From DLKC01 sp002478885 (GTDB taxonomy: Bacteria > Bacteroidota > Bacteroidia > Chitinophagales > Chitinophagaceae): a stretch of 64,000 nucleotides of DNA. The stretch spans positions 1,426,001-1,490,000 of the forward strand of contig JAXLUI010000002.1 of assembly GCA_046329585.1 (NCBI GenBank), read 5' to 3'. Shown piece after piece: positions 1 through 8,592 of this stretch (positions are counted from its first letter, which is position 1; each line of letters opens with the position of its first letter). A program made the position numbers and the translations under genes. A model generated the notes under the pieces. The model searched no databases and was not told the origin of the DNA. It saw nothing but the letters and a program-made list of their open reading frames with translations.

Positions 1-32
1 CAGAGGCTTTACTAAAAATATTTATTTGCCAG

Positions 33-518
33 TTATAATATCGCAAACAATAACCATATTGCCACAGAAACACCAAAGCCTATCCACGCCCATTTTCTAA
101 GGTTGGCGTTATCGTTACTATCGATAAGATAAGCAATTAACACACCGATAATGGAAAGCAATAACCCTAAAGCGAAACCGCCGATATTAAAACCTGCCGT
201 TACATCGCCATTGTATTTTTTATAAAATTTTTCCAGTTTTTTGTTGTTGAGCGTTCCATCTTTATTAATGCTGCGTCGAAGTTCTTTTTGTGCTGATTTA
301 AACATCATTTTGTCTGCCCATTTCATTTCTTTGCCTGAAATATGCTCGAAATCTTTTACAGAAATAGTTGACAGGTCAAGCATGCTAATGGATTTTCCAG
401 TGCTGCCAAGTGGCAACATAATTTCACTTGCCTTTAATTTTCCGGGCATCAGAAATGCGGCACCAACTGCCTGCGAAATGACTACAAAGAGTACAACAAG
501 TGTAAAATTTTTTTTCAT
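33..518 (-). CDS. Small membrane protein, function unknown
   Basis: 161 residues with an ATG start. The N-terminus (about residues 5-22) is hydrophobic and could be a signal peptide or signal anchor. A charged, Lys-rich soluble stretch follows (about 45-105). The C-terminus has two clear membrane helices (about 110-132 and 143-161) separated by a short polar turn containing DSNDN. This suggests an inner-membrane protein with most of its soluble part outside the cytoplasm. I do not recognise the family. It stands alone upstream of a repeat-bearing intergenic region and shows no operon partner inside the window. Confidence 0.7.
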   Translation of the reverse strand: MKKNFTLVVLFVVISQAVGAAFLMPGKLKASEIMLPLGSTGKSISMLDLSTISVKDFEHISGKEMKWADKMMFKSAQKELRRSINKDGTLNNKKLEKFYKKYNGDVTAGFNIGGFALGLLLSIIGVLIAYLIDSNDNANLRKWAWIGFGVSVAIWLLFAIL

Positions 519-653
519 TTGCTTTAGTTTTAGTAGAACATTAAGGTAGTTATTAATTGCAAGCTATACGGCCGATATGTTTAGTTTTTTTACACAGTAT
601 CTTAATTACTTTATGTTTTTTAGCCCGGCATAAGTCAGCGAAATTGAGCACCT

Positions 654-750
654 GTTGCGTCGCACGCTTGTATTGCAACAATTCTATTCAGCCAACAGCC
701 AAACAACATTTGCCAGGCAAAGAGCAAAGCGCTGAAGAGTGCGACGCAAC
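654..750. repeat. Dispersed inverted repeat, paired arms (C/C type)
   Basis: The left arm at 654-672 (GTTGCGTCGCACGCTTGTA) faces the right arm at 735-750 (AAGAGTGCGACGCAAC) across about 62 bases. The pair lies about 115 bases beyond the stop of the minus-strand T9SS gene, on the far side of its terminator. Confidence 0.85.
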
Positions 751-813
751 GATGCTTAATGCCTGGTCCAAAGCCTGGCTCACCAAAATTTTCAAATGGC
801 AGCATTGCAATTC

Positions 814-845
814 ACAAAAAAACAAAGCCTGAAGAAGGGCTTTGC
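814..845 (-). terminator. Rho-independent terminator of the Ig-like T9SS gene
   Basis: Read on the minus strand, CAAAGCC (844-838) pairs with GGCTTTG (829-823) around an 8-base loop and is followed by a run of seven to eight T. It starts about 20 bases after the stop codon at 866. Confidence 0.8.
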
Positions 846-865
846 TCTTTCAGAAACAAGTATTT

Positions 866-2701
866 CTATTTAGTAATAATAAATCTTTGGCTGCCGGTAA
901 TTTTGCCAGAAGCATCTATTACCTGTAGTAAATAAACACCGCTGCCAAGGCTGCCGACATTGATGGTCTGCTGCGGTTGATTCGATTTCATGTTCATCAT
1001 CGTCCGCCCCGTAATATCAAGTATCCTGATATCTGCACTGGCATCCCTGCTATCCTGTTGCATGTCGAGCACAACGTATGACTGCGCGGGGTTAGGGTAA
1101 ATTTTTATTTGCTTAACGGTTATTTGTTTTGTGATACCAGCTTCGGCATTGTCGGCAAACGCTGCTACGGGTATGCTTCCGGAGCAAGTTCCCAGTCTGG
1201 CTTTTCTATGCTTTAGTAAGTTGGCCACTTTATCAACCGGTTTACAAAGTTGGCAGCCGTTATAACAAACCAATATTTTGTTGCCATACTTTCCGCAACG
1301 CACATCTTCGACATAGATGGTAACGGAGTTGGTGGTGGTACACTTAAAAGCATCTGTTACGGTAACGATGTATGTGGTGGTCGTGGTTGGACTGACTACT
1401 ATTGAGGCACCACTACCGGCGCTACCCCAGTCATAAGTATTACTTCCGTTTCCACCTGTCGCAGATGCTGTAAGCGTAACACTTTGCGGGCCATATCCAA
1501 GGAAGATCGTATTGGCCGCTTGATTAGGCACAGTTGGGGAAGGGTTAACTGTAATAGTGCTTGAAAACTTCGGATCGCACACTGCATTTACAACGATGTT
1601 TACGCTCGTTAATGCAGATGAACCGTCATTGTCTGTAGCCTTAAATGTAAGAATATATGTTCCCGCATCTGCAAAACCAGGAGTCCAGTCAAAAGTGGAA
1701 TTGATGGGTTGGCCCGTTGCTGGTAGTTCGGGATTAGTGGTTGACCCTGGCGGTAAGCCCACCCCGGTAAGTGTTACAGTGGATCCATTATCATCGTCCT
1801 GCGCTTTTACATCAAAAGTTAAATGATCTCCTACGCTAATAGTAAAGGTTTCGTTATTTGCCGGGGTTGGTGGATAAACAAAATATGGAGGAGTGCCGGT
1901 CTGTGCTTCAACAATGCGGATCAGGAAATCGACTCCAATTTCCGTCTTGCCGTTGTTAATCATTACCTGGGCGGTATATAGATCCCCAACTGTTTTACCC
2001 ATAGTAGAAAAGGTCACCAGTCCGGTAGTGCTGTTTATTGAAAGGCCGTCGGGTAATACATAACTATTGTCCGCACCGGCAGCTTCGTCTGCATTGGCAA
2101 AACGAAATATAAGAGTGCCGCCATCAGGATCAATTGCTGGAATTGTAAACGAAGCGGTAGGCTTTTCAACCTGCAGATCTATGATTGGTGAGACAGTGCT
2201 CACAGTCGATTTTTGACCTTTGCCCACAGACACGAGCGTTTGTACATGAAAATATTCATCAGCATTGTTCTGCAATGTGCTTATGCGGCAACAGCCAATA
2301 AAAGAAGCGGTGTAATTACCAGGAGCGGCATAGGTGTGCGTCATCGTTATCTCACCAAAGAACCAATCCTCGGCCGCATTGATTGATGTTACGGTAATTT
2401 GAATATTCTGCAATTCGCCGTCGCCAAAATCAAATGGAACGTCTCCATCACCGGCAACAATATCAACCACGGTTCCAATTCCAGGGTTTCCAAAATAAGA
2501 CCATCTCCATGCCTGTTGAATTTTAAAAACCACCGTATTACCATCGGTGTTCTGCCACTGCACATTACCATAGCGAAAATGGGAAGCCCAAACGGAAACA
2601 GCAGAAAATAAAAGCAAAATAAAAATAAGAGTGAGGCGCTTTATTTTTTTAAGCCGGCAAGCTTTTCTTCCAGCAACAGCATGCTGTAAAAGTGTGTTCA
2701 T
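866..2701 (-). CDS. Secreted Ig-like/PKD protein with T9SS sorting domain
   Basis: I place the start at ATG 2701 (611 residues). The frame is open to 2902, but that extension would cover the sdhB terminator, and the signal peptide (KKIKRLTLIFILLLFSAVSVWA) follows the 2701 start. The mature protein opens with SHFRYGNVQW. Ig/cadherin-like segments follow, with repeated motifs such as FTIPAIDPDGGTL and FDVKAQDDDNGS, then a PKD-like segment near Thr-rich TTTTTYIVTVTDAF. A short Cys-rich patch follows (CGKYGNKILVCYNGCQLC). The last 75 residues are a type A T9SS sorting domain starting IKIYPNPAQ and ending GVYLLQVIDASGK. It is probably exported by T9SS and attached to or released from the surface. 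Substrate unknown. Confidence 0.85.
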   Translation of the reverse strand: MNTLLQHAVAGRKACRLKKIKRLTLIFILLLFSAVSVWASHFRYGNVQWQNTDGNTVVFKIQQAWRWSYFGNPGIGTVVDIVAGDGDVPFDFGDGELQNIQITVTSINAAEDWFFGEITMTHTYAAPGNYTASFIGCCRISTLQNNADEYFHVQTLVSVGKGQKSTVSTVSPIIDLQVEKPTASFTIPAIDPDGGTLIFRFANADEAAGADNSYVLPDGLSINSTTGLVTFSTMGKTVGDLYTAQVMINNGKTEIGVDFLIRIVEAQTGTPPYFVYPPTPANNETFTISVGDHLTFDVKAQDDDNGSTVTLTGVGLPPGSTTNPELPATGQPINSTFDWTPGFADAGTYILTFKATDNDGSSALTSVNIVVNAVCDPKFSSTITVNPSPTVPNQAANTIFLGYGPQSVTLTASATGGNGSNTYDWGSAGSGASIVVSPTTTTTYIVTVTDAFKCTTTNSVTIYVEDVRCGKYGNKILVCYNGCQLCKPVDKVANLLKHRKARLGTCSGSIPVAAFADNAEAGITKQITVKQIKIYPNPAQSYVVLDMQQDSRDASADIRILDITGRTMMNMKSNQPQQTINVGSLGSGVYLLQVIDASGKITGSQRFIITK

Positions 2702-2852
2702 AACGTACGTATTAAAGGTTATGGATAAATTTTGGAAACGGATATGGCAGCATTGGCAAGGATTGATTTTGCGGCTAACCTGATTAAATGTAGGAACTAA
2801 AATTGAAACATACAAGCGTTGATAGATTTCACATGTAAAGCCTGAACCCTGT

Positions 2853-2887
2853 AAAAATAAAAAAGCTGCTCCTTCTGAAACAGCTTT
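2853..2887 (-). terminator. Terminator of the sdhCAB operon
   Basis: On the minus strand AAAGCTG (2887-2881) pairs with CAGCTTT (2868-2862) around a 12-base loop and runs into a T-rich tail. It begins about 25 bases past the sdhB stop codon. Its position argues against extending the downstream T9SS gene to 2902. Confidence 0.8.
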
Positions 2888-2912
2888 CCTGAATATAAGC
2901 AACGTTATGGTC

Positions 2913-3674
2913 TTACTCTGACGTAAGGCTTGCCAGTAAATACTCCTGATTTAGCCTTGCAATATTGCTGAGCGAAATTTCTTTCGGGCAGGTAGCCTCG
3001 CAGGCGCCGGTGTTGGTACATCCGCCAAACCCTTCTTTATCCATCTGCGCAACCATGTTCATCACACGAGTCTTGCGTTCGGGTGAACCCTGTGGCAACA
3101 AAGCTAGATGAGAAACCTTCGCGCTAAGGAACAACATTGCTGAGCTATTTTTACAAGCCGCAACACATGCTCCGCAGCCGATACAGGCGGCAGCGGCAAA
3201 AGAAGCATCAGCCTTATCTTTCTCAATTGGAAGTGCATTGGCATCAACAGCGTTACCTGTGTTTACAGATATGTATCCACCGGCTTGTATAATACGATCA
3301 AAAGAAGAACGATCAACAACAAGATCTTTTAAAACAGGAAATGCATTCGCACGCCATGGTTCGATAACTATTGTGTCGCCGTCATTGTATGCACGCATAT
3401 GCAACTGGCAAACTGTATTGGCTTTCCATGGACCATGTGGTTTACCATCTATCACCATTGAACACATACCACAGATACCTTCGCGGCAATCATGGTCAAA
3501 TGCTATCGGGTCTTTGCCATCACGAATAAGTTCTTCGTTTAACACGTCGAACATTTCCAGAAAAGACATTTCACTGGAGATATTCTTTACCGGGTAAGTT
3601 TCAAAACGGCCGGAATCCTGCTTGCTTGACTGTCTCCACACTTTAAGTGTGAGGTTCATATTGTAATGCTCCAT
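2913..3674 (-). CDS. sdhB: Succinate dehydrogenase/fumarate reductase Fe-S subunit
   Basis: 253 residues. It carries electrons from the flavoprotein to the membrane quinone site through three Fe-S clusters. The [2Fe-2S] ligands are Cys63, Cys68, Cys71 and Cys89 (CREGICGMC and a later Cys). The second domain has CIGCGACVAAC (Cys164, 167, 170, 174), and CTNTGACEATCPKEI supplies the remaining 4Fe/3Fe ligands. A later Met (MNLTLKVWR, residue 6) could be the true start. It is the last gene of sdhC-sdhA-sdhB, 33 bases after sdhA, and is followed by a terminator. Length and motif order fit the Bacteroidota-type enzyme, which may work as succinate dehydrogenase or as fumarate reductase. Confidence 0.96.
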   Translation of the reverse strand: MEHYNMNLTLKVWRQSSKQDSGRFETYPVKNISSEMSFLEMFDVLNEELIRDGKDPIAFDHDCREGICGMCSMVIDGKPHGPWKANTVCQLHMRAYNDGDTIVIEPWRANAFPVLKDLVVDRSSFDRIIQAGGYISVNTGNAVDANALPIEKDKADASFAAAACIGCGACVAACKNSSAMLFLSAKVSHLALLPQGSPERKTRVMNMVAQMDKEGFGGCTNTGACEATCPKEISLSNIARLNQEYLLASLTSE

Positions 3675-3707
3675 AAAGCTTCCTGATATATTATTTTAAA
3701 ATTGCGC

Positions 3708-5681
3708 TTATTTATAACTACGCTGACTGGGTTTCACCTCCTCGTACTCAAGTACCTCTTTGTGCAATTGCCATTCATGATCGGCTTTGTATTCCCATGC
3801 GGCAACATACATGAATTTATCATCATGACGTAAAGCTTCACCCTCTTCAGTTTGGTGTTCTTCGCGGAAATGGCCACCACAGCTTTCTTCCCTGTTCAAT
3901 GCATCGAGGCACATAAGTTCTCCCAATTCGATAAAGTCTGCAACACGGCCAGCCTTGTCCAATTCTGGGTTCATTTCATTAATGCCACCCGGTATTTTCA
4001 GATCACTCCAGAATTCTTTTTTTAATTGCTGTATTTCAGCAATTGCTTTTTTAAGTCCTTCGGCGTTCCGCGCCATACCACATTTATCCCACATGATTTT
4101 ACCGAGACGTTTATGCAAGCTTTCAACTGTTTGAGAACCTTTAATACTCATCATGGTATTAATTCTTTCTTTCACTGCGTTTTCTGCGGCCTCAAAAGCA
4201 GGATGTGATGTAGGGATCGATGCGGTGCGTATATCATCGGCAAGATAATTACCGATCGTGTATGGTACAACAAAATAGCCGTCAGCGAGCCCCTGCATCA
4301 ATGCAGAAGCGCCGAGGCGGTTGGCGCCGTGATCACTGAAATTTGCTTCACCAAGGCAATACAAACCAGGAATGGTTGTCATTAATTCATAGTCAACCCA
4401 AAGACCGCCCATAGTATAATGTACCGCCGGGTAAATGCGCATAGGGACCTCGTATGGGTTTTCGCCGGTGATCTTTTCATACATATCGAAGAGGTTACCG
4501 TATTTCTCTTTTACCACATCTTTCCCCATAGCAATAATCTCTTCGGCCGATACATTTTCTTTGCCTTGCTTTCCTGCCTCAATTTTCCCATAACGTTCAA
4601 TAGCCACTGCGTAATCAAGATACACAGCCTGTTTGCTGGAACCTACACCATAACCGGCATCGCATCTTTCTTTTGCTGCGCGGCTCGCCACGTCACGGGG
4701 AACCAGGTTGCCAAACGCAGGGTATCTTCTTTCCAGGTAATAATCTCTTTCATCCTCCGGAATATCGCCGGGCTTGCGGTTGTCGCCCTGTTTCTTTGGA
4801 ACCCAGATGCGGCCGTCGTTCCTGAGAGATTCTGACATAAGCGTGAGCTTGCTCTGGTGATCGCCACTTACCGGTATGCAGGTTGGATGTATTTGTGTAA
4901 AGCAGGGGTTGCCGAAATACGCGCCGGCCTTATGCGATTTCCATATGGCCGTTGTATTGCATCCCATTGCATTGGTAGAAAGATAAAAAACGTTGCCATA
5001 ACCACCGCTGCAAAGCAGCACCGCATGACCAAAATGTCTTTCCAGCTCACCATTTATAAGGTTACGACAAATAATGCCACGAGCCTTACCATCAATCTTC
5101 ACTATTTCAAGCATTTCATGGCGGGTGTACATTTTTACGTTTCCTAAAGCTACTTGCCTTTCCAAAGCCTGGTAAGCACCTATTAATAGTTGCTGTCCTG
5201 TTTGCCCTGCGGCATAAAACGTTCTTTGAACCTGGGTTCCGCCAAAAGAACGGTTGCTGAGCAAGCCACCATATTCACGTGCAAATGGCACTCCCTGCGC
5301 CACACATTGATCTATGATATTCGCACTTACTTCAGCAAGACGATGCACATTACCTTCTCTTGCCCGGTAGTCGCCACCCTTAATTGTATCGTAAAACAAG
5401 CGGTAAATACTGTCGCCATCATTCTGGTAATTCTTTGCCGCGTTAATACCACCCTGCGCAGCAATGGAGTGTGCCCGGCGAGGAGAATCCTGGAAGCAAA
5501 AAGCTTTCACTTTGTAACCCAGTTCGCCGAGCGATGCGGCAGCCGATGCCCCCGCAAGACCCGTACCTACGATGATCACTTCGATCTTACGTTTGTTTGC
5601 GGGATTAACCAACTTACAATGTCCTTTGTAATTGCCCCATTTCTGCTCAAGCGGCCCGGAAGGAATTTTTGCATCAAGCAT
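3708..5681 (-). CDS. sdhA: Succinate dehydrogenase/fumarate reductase flavoprotein
   Basis: 657 residues, typical of the large Bacteroidota SdhA/FrdA. It oxidises succinate to fumarate, or does the reverse, at a covalently bound FAD. The dinucleotide fold is VIIVGTGLAGASAAASLGE near residues 35-52. The covalent FAD histidine is His71 in RRAHSIAAQGG. The substrate-binding and capping region includes FGGTQVQRTFYAAGQTGQQ and HYTMGGLWVDYE, and the C-terminal helical domain has the usual EESCGGHFREEHQ. It is the middle gene of the operon. The 317-base gap from sdhC carries a repeat element, but orientation and pathway support co-transcription. Confidence 0.96.
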   Translation of the reverse strand: MLDAKIPSGPLEQKWGNYKGHCKLVNPANKRKIEVIIVGTGLAGASAAASLGELGYKVKAFCFQDSPRRAHSIAAQGGINAAKNYQNDGDSIYRLFYDTIKGGDYRAREGNVHRLAEVSANIIDQCVAQGVPFAREYGGLLSNRSFGGTQVQRTFYAAGQTGQQLLIGAYQALERQVALGNVKMYTRHEMLEIVKIDGKARGIICRNLINGELERHFGHAVLLCSGGYGNVFYLSTNAMGCNTTAIWKSHKAGAYFGNPCFTQIHPTCIPVSGDHQSKLTLMSESLRNDGRIWVPKKQGDNRKPGDIPEDERDYYLERRYPAFGNLVPRDVASRAAKERCDAGYGVGSSKQAVYLDYAVAIERYGKIEAGKQGKENVSAEEIIAMGKDVVKEKYGNLFDMYEKITGENPYEVPMRIYPAVHYTMGGLWVDYELMTTIPGLYCLGEANFSDHGANRLGASALMQGLADGYFVVPYTIGNYLADDIRTASIPTSHPAFEAAENAVKERINTMMSIKGSQTVESLHKRLGKIMWDKCGMARNAEGLKKAIAEIQQLKKEFWSDLKIPGGINEMNPELDKAGRVADFIELGELMCLDALNREESCGGHFREEHQTEEGEALRHDDKFMYVAAWEYKADHEWQLHKEVLEYEEVKPSQRSYK

Positions 5682-5998
5682 ATCAGAAAGTTTACAGTTA
5701 TTAATTTTTAGTTCGCTATTTTTCGCGGCTATTCATTTTCAAAATCGGTAAATGTTTTGTAACCAGCTTTTGATCCTTTACCAGGCTTCTGTTGTGTCAC
5801 TCACTTCTGCGTTCTGTTCGTGATTGAGCAATTGCAGGTAATACTTGTATTTTAACGCCGTGTGCATCAAATTGTTTATTCACGATTGCTCATTCACTAT
5901 TCAATAGCACAAGAGTGCGACGCAAGAGTTGATGCAATGAAAAACTAAAGCCCGGTACAAAAAATTCAAAGAAACTTTATAGAAAACAAGAACATTGT
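5682..5998. other. sdhC-sdhA spacer carrying a repeat element
   Basis: 317 bases inside the sdh operon with no gene. The main content is the paired repeat at 5791-5925. Its flanks carry the outer motif AAAGCCCGG (about 5948-5956) and GATGC (about 5931-5935) seen beside other copies. Confidence 0.7.
5791..5925. repeat. Dispersed inverted repeat, paired arms (T/C type)
   Basis: The left arm is T-type (5791-5810, GTTGTGTCACTCACTTCTGC) and the right arm is C-type (5908-5925, CACAAGAGTGCGACGCAA), separated by about 97 bases. Read in the direction of sdhC, the C-type arm comes first, 74 bases after the sdhC stop. Confidence 0.88.
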
Positions 5999-6670
5999 TT
6001 AGCTGAGCCAGCCAAGGTAAAAACTGATCGGCATCATTGCGAATGCCAGTGGCACTATTATGGAAAAAGCCATGCCGGTGCTGCTGATTAAACCACAGTA
6101 TCTTTTATTTGTTACTCCCAATGTGCGAAAGGCGCTCTGGAAGCCGTGTGCAAGGTGATAACCGAGCGAAATGCAACCTAGCACGTATATAACAACAACC
6201 CATAGATTGGAAAATACATCCTGCATTTTTTTGTAAAGGTCGATCTCTTCGCCAAGCAAAAAACCCTGGTGCGAACGGTTGGGCAACCAAAAGTCAGCGA
6301 GGTGGAGTATAAGGAATAACAGAACGATGGTTCCCAGCAAACCCATGCTGCGGCTATACCATTTACTGCCCCTGTTTCCGTACGAAACCGCATATTTTGT
6401 CGCGCGTTTGCTACGGTTGGCAGCTTCCAGCATTAACCCCTGAACGATGTGCAGAATAAGACCGGCGAATAAGCCGATTTCGAGGATACGCGGCACCCAG
6501 TTGGCTCCCATAAAATGGGCTCCCTGGGTAAACATTGCTCCATTATCGTTTGCCCAAATGCAGGCATTAAGACCAACATGAATGATTAAAAAAAGGATCA
6601 GGAAAATTCCTGTTAATGCCATCACTATTTTTTTCCCAATTGAAGAAGTAAACACTTGTTTCCAGGTCAT
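5999..6670 (-). CDS. sdhC: Succinate dehydrogenase cytochrome b subunit
   Basis: 223 residues with five predicted membrane helices, the single-subunit b558 type that holds two hemes and the quinone site. The first helix is IVMALTGIFLILFLIIHVGLN. Candidate heme histidines lie in LIIHVGLN, LILHIVQG, LILHLADF and LGYHLAHGFQ, and the last segment has AFRTLGVTN. It is the first gene of sdhCAB, which lacks a separate sdhD as usual for this type. A TAnnTTTG promoter box lies about 30 bases upstream. Confidence 0.94.
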   Translation of the reverse strand: MTWKQVFTSSIGKKIVMALTGIFLILFLIIHVGLNACIWANDNGAMFTQGAHFMGANWVPRILEIGLFAGLILHIVQGLMLEAANRSKRATKYAVSYGNRGSKWYSRSMGLLGTIVLLFLILHLADFWLPNRSHQGFLLGEEIDLYKKMQDVFSNLWVVVIYVLGCISLGYHLAHGFQSAFRTLGVTNKRYCGLISSTGMAFSIIVPLAFAMMPISFYLGWLS

Positions 6671-6699
6671 ACCGACGAAATTAGGTGAGAAGATCGGCG

Positions 6700-6707
6700 C
6701 AAAAATA
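6700..6707 (-). promoter_or_regulatory. Candidate -7 box for sdhCAB
   Basis: The minus strand reads TATTTTTG, matching the Bacteroidota TAnnTTTG -7 consensus, 30 bases before the sdhC ATG. I do not see a convincing -33 TTTG at the expected spacing. Confidence 0.4.
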
Positions 6708-6915
6708 CATCACGAATGCCAGTTTACCTTTTTTAAAAAAATATTTTATTCACGATTTTTAAGATATGTAAAATGAACAATGGCGGGCTTTGTTTCACGG
6801 CGTAAAGGCAGTTGTTTAAGCGATATTTACTTTGAAATATTTAATGCTTCACGTTTATTGAATATAAAACGAATGTGCTTAAATTGAAAATTCAAATTCA
6901 CAAAAACTAATCTGT

Positions 6916-8466
6916 ATGAGAAAGCTACTTTACTTCTTGGCGTCTATTTTATTGATAACGGCATGTAACAAAAACATTTCCGACAAACCGGTTGCAACAG
7001 CAGTTGCCGGTACCGATGACCAGCAACAAGACCAGCTAAGCACCCAGCAAATTGATGATGTTATAAAAGCATCGGTGCAGGATAAAGGTTCATTTAACTG
7101 GAAAGATGTTTCGGACAGAACCGTATGGAGTGCTTTAAAACACAGCGACGGCATTCTCTCCGTCGGTTATAAACCGGCTGGTGAAAGCATGGATATTTCG
7201 GGCCGCATTCATCTGATCAACATCAACGACAATAACTGGAAAACAGCAAGGCAACAAGTGCTGGCAATTATTTACAACCAGGAAAAAAAGGGCAACGCTT
7301 CGCTTCAAATGAAAGATATCGAGGTGTGGAAAGAAACCAAATTGCCCTACATTAATGTAAAAGTCGACGACATTAACACCATAAAACTTTTACGTCAGAG
7401 CAACCTGGTTCGTTACGCAGAGCCAATGGGCTACGACCCGATTGAAAAATTCGACAGGGAAGCTGCGGAACTTTCCGGCGGCATTATTGGCGGAAGTGGT
7501 TGCGGTGGCTATGTTGGCGACAACACCCTGGTCGCAGGATCTGATTATTCCGTTATAGCGCCCAATGCAAAAGCTTCTTGGAACTACAGTTTTCATGGCA
7601 TTCAGAACGCATGGACAAAATCAACCGGCGCCGGCGTAAAAGTAGAAGTGATCGATACAGGTGTAGATCCCAGCCAGGATAATCTTGGTAGCCAGTTTAA
7701 CCAGGGCCAGTCTGCTGGCAGAACTATTGAAAAAATTTACACGCTTCCCGGTGCGGGCAATGCCGATGACGGCTGCGGGCATGGAACCGCAATGTCGGGC
7801 ACGGTTGCAGCACCCCGTTGCACCGATGGAAACTCATGTGGCGTTGCTTACAACTGTAACTTTATCATTTGCCGCGCATCAGAAGATGTTTATCTCGATC
7901 AAAGCAGCGAAGTAAAAGGTGTTTCGGACGCTTACATACAAGCTGGCGATAACAGCACGGTTAAGATTACCAGTATGAGCACCGGAAGAATTACCGGAAG
8001 TGGCCAGATAAAAGATGCTATTGACTATGCCTACAACAAAGGCAAGCTGATCTTTTGTGCCGGCGGCACTTCTTTTTCATGGACCGCTTTATTTGTGGGT
8101 GTAATATTCCCGGCAAGTCTTCCAAACGTGCAGGCCATAACAGGCATTAAAGACGGCACCGGGTTAAAAGCCTGTGCCGATTGCCATAAAGGCAAACAGA
8201 TTGATTTTGTAATTGTGATGGAAAAAACAAATGGTGGCCTTCATGCACTTACAACCGCCACAAGTGGCGATGTGCCCACAACTGTTGGTGGGTCTTCCGT
8301 CGCAACCGCAACGGCTGCTGGCATTGCAGCACTTGTATGGAGCCGCTTTCCCACTTACACAAGAGAAAACCTGCTGAATAAATTAACCACCACAGCAAGC
8401 GGTTATCCGAATAAAAATGCCAATTACGGCTGGGGCAAATTAAATGCAGATGCAGCCACCAATTAA
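6916..8466 (+). CDS. Subtilisin-like (S8) serine protease lipoprotein
   Basis: 516 residues. The N-terminus is a lipoprotein signal ending in the lipobox LITAC, so the mature enzyme is probably anchored in a membrane facing the periplasm or outside. Residues about 30-200 form a propeptide-like region. The S8 triad is Asp247 (VEVIDTGVD), His289 (GCGHGTAMSG) and Ser461 (GGSSVATATAAG, in the place of the usual GTSMA). Several Cys pairs (CGGYVGD, CGHG, CTDGNSCGVAYNC, CADCHKG) suggest disulfides or, for CADCH, an unusual metal or heme-like motif in the protease domain. A single CxxCH is not enough to call a cytochrome. Substrate unknown. It is transcribed alone and ends at a strong terminator. Confidence 0.92.
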   Translation: MRKLLYFLASILLITACNKNISDKPVATAVAGTDDQQQDQLSTQQIDDVIKASVQDKGSFNWKDVSDRTVWSALKHSDGILSVGYKPAGESMDISGRIHLININDNNWKTARQQVLAIIYNQEKKGNASLQMKDIEVWKETKLPYINVKVDDINTIKLLRQSNLVRYAEPMGYDPIEKFDREAAELSGGIIGGSGCGGYVGDNTLVAGSDYSVIAPNAKASWNYSFHGIQNAWTKSTGAGVKVEVIDTGVDPSQDNLGSQFNQGQSAGRTIEKIYTLPGAGNADDGCGHGTAMSGTVAAPRCTDGNSCGVAYNCNFIICRASEDVYLDQSSEVKGVSDAYIQAGDNSTVKITSMSTGRITGSGQIKDAIDYAYNKGKLIFCAGGTSFSWTALFVGVIFPASLPNVQAITGIKDGTGLKACADCHKGKQIDFVIVMEKTNGGLHALTTATSGDVPTTVGGSSVATATAAGIAALVWSRFPTYTRENLLNKLTTTASGYPNKNANYGWGKLNADAATN

Positions 8467-8485
8467 AACAACCAATTCAAATAAC

Positions 8486-8518
8486 AAACCCCATCCTGTT
8501 AAAGATGGGTTTTTTTTA
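8486..8518 (+). terminator. Rho-independent terminator of the S8 protease gene
   Basis: CCCATC (8490-8495) pairs with GATGGG (8504-8509) around an 8-base loop and is followed by an eight-base T run. It starts about 20 bases after the stop codon. Confidence 0.88.
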
Positions 8519-8549
8519 TTAGATAAGCTTCATTGCTGCTATCGGCTTC

Positions 8550-8569
8550 GTTGTGTCACTCACTTGTAC
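8550..8569. repeat. Dispersed repeat, single arm (T type)
   Basis: The plus strand reads GTTGTGTCACTCACTTGTAC, a full T-type arm, 24 bases downstream of the etfA stop codon on the minus strand. No second arm is seen nearby. In the sense of etfA it is in the right-arm orientation. Confidence 0.88.
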
Positions 8570-8592
8570 ACCTTGCCCGCTATTCGCCAGGC

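Larger units (their letters stand above)
519..865. other. Intergenic region with paired repeat and terminator
   Basis: 347 bases without a credible gene. It holds a pair of facing dispersed-repeat arms (654-750) and, nearest the 3' end of the neighbouring T9SS gene, a rho-independent terminator (814-845). Short CCGG/CCTGG-containing flanks resemble those at other copies of the repeat. Confidence 0.7.

Noticed and set aside
2702..2902. N-terminal extension of the Ig-like T9SS protein to 2902
   Set aside because: It would be coded across the sdhB terminator, and the real signal peptide starts at the ATG at 2701.
4419..4835. 138-codon plus-strand frame opposite sdhA
   Set aside because: Shadow of a highly conserved sdhA region.
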